Shown here: positions 5,678-5,721 of the stretch, piece after piece
How the letters are laid out: the number at the start of each line of letters is the position of its first letter
How positions within the stretch are numbered: the first letter of the stretch is position 1
Assembly (NCBI GenBank): GCA_017643965.1
Contig: JAEPMM010000229.1
Coordinates: forward strand, 1-5,721
DNA length: 5,721 bases
DNA from: Marinobacter sp.
Lineage (GTDB): Bacteria > Pseudomonadota > Gammaproteobacteria > Pseudomonadales > Oleiphilaceae
Direction: 5' to 3'
Position numbers and translations under genes: made by a program
The notes under the pieces: generated by a model
The model's input: only the letters and a program-made list of their open reading frames with translations
Database searches by the model: none
What the model was told of the DNA's origin: nothing

Positions 5678-5721
5678 CTACCCGTTAAGACTATCCGGGT
5701 ACGCTACCAGTGCTGGATGAC
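5678..5721 (-). CDS. Possible C-terminal end of an upstream gene (partial, very uncertain)
   Basis: On the - strand, one frame entering from the right edge reads 13 codons (HPALVAYPDSLNG) to a TAG at 5680-5678, 7 nt before the glycosyltransferase ATG. The spacing fits an operon. Another frame ends sooner (VIQHW, then stop), and this one could equally be the gene end. The fragment is too short to identify a product, and the edge may simply be non-coding. Confidence 0.2.
   Translation of the reverse strand, partial: HPALVAYPDSLNG

Overview
The window carries surface-polysaccharide (capsule or O-antigen type) biosynthesis genes. Moderately high GC, dense packing with overlapping stops and starts, and the overall protein style suggest a gammaproteobacterium, perhaps a marine one such as Marinobacter or a relative. 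That guess is weak: there is no rRNA or taxonomic marker gene here.

Left part (1-1541, + strand): three tightly coupled genes. They are the C-terminal tail of a PEP-synthase-like phosphotransfer enzyme, a class I glutamine-amidotransferase/peptidase-C26-like hydrolase, and a small-molecule nucleotidyltransferase. Both the content and the order (kinase tail, amidotransferase, nucleotidyltransferase) match the first three steps of the Campylobacter jejuni O-methyl phosphoramidate pathway (Cj1418, Cj1417, Cj1416). There, glutamine is phosphorylated on its amide nitrogen, activated with CTP to CDP-glutamine, and hydrolysed to cytidine diphosphoramidate. This set is the most interesting content of the window. 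It suggests that a glycan in this organism carries a phosphoramidate (P-N) group or a related modification. The Cj1415-like kinase of the fourth step is not visible here.

Middle part (1520-4435, - strand): a three-gene unit read toward the first operon. It holds a GT2 (GT-A fold) glycosyltransferase, a GT4 (GT-B fold) glycosyltransferase and a sulfotransferase-like protein. The genes are joined by an ATGA overlap and an ATGCCTGA overlap, so they are probably translationally coupled. The sulfotransferase-like gene runs into the end of the nucleotidyltransferase gene, giving a 22-bp tail-to-tail coding overlap.

Right part (4436-5721): a 131-bp gap with a TATAAT-like -10 box on the - strand and a small inverted repeat, then a second GT4-type glycosyltransferase on the - strand. 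Its start lies 7 nt after a possible stop codon of another - strand frame at the right edge.

Taken together, three glycosyltransferases probably assemble an oligosaccharide. The nucleotide-diphosphoramidate enzymes and the sulfotransferase-like protein would supply or attach a non-sugar decoration. I see no tRNA, rRNA, CRISPR array, insertion sequence or riboswitch, and no gene-free stretch longer than 131 bp.
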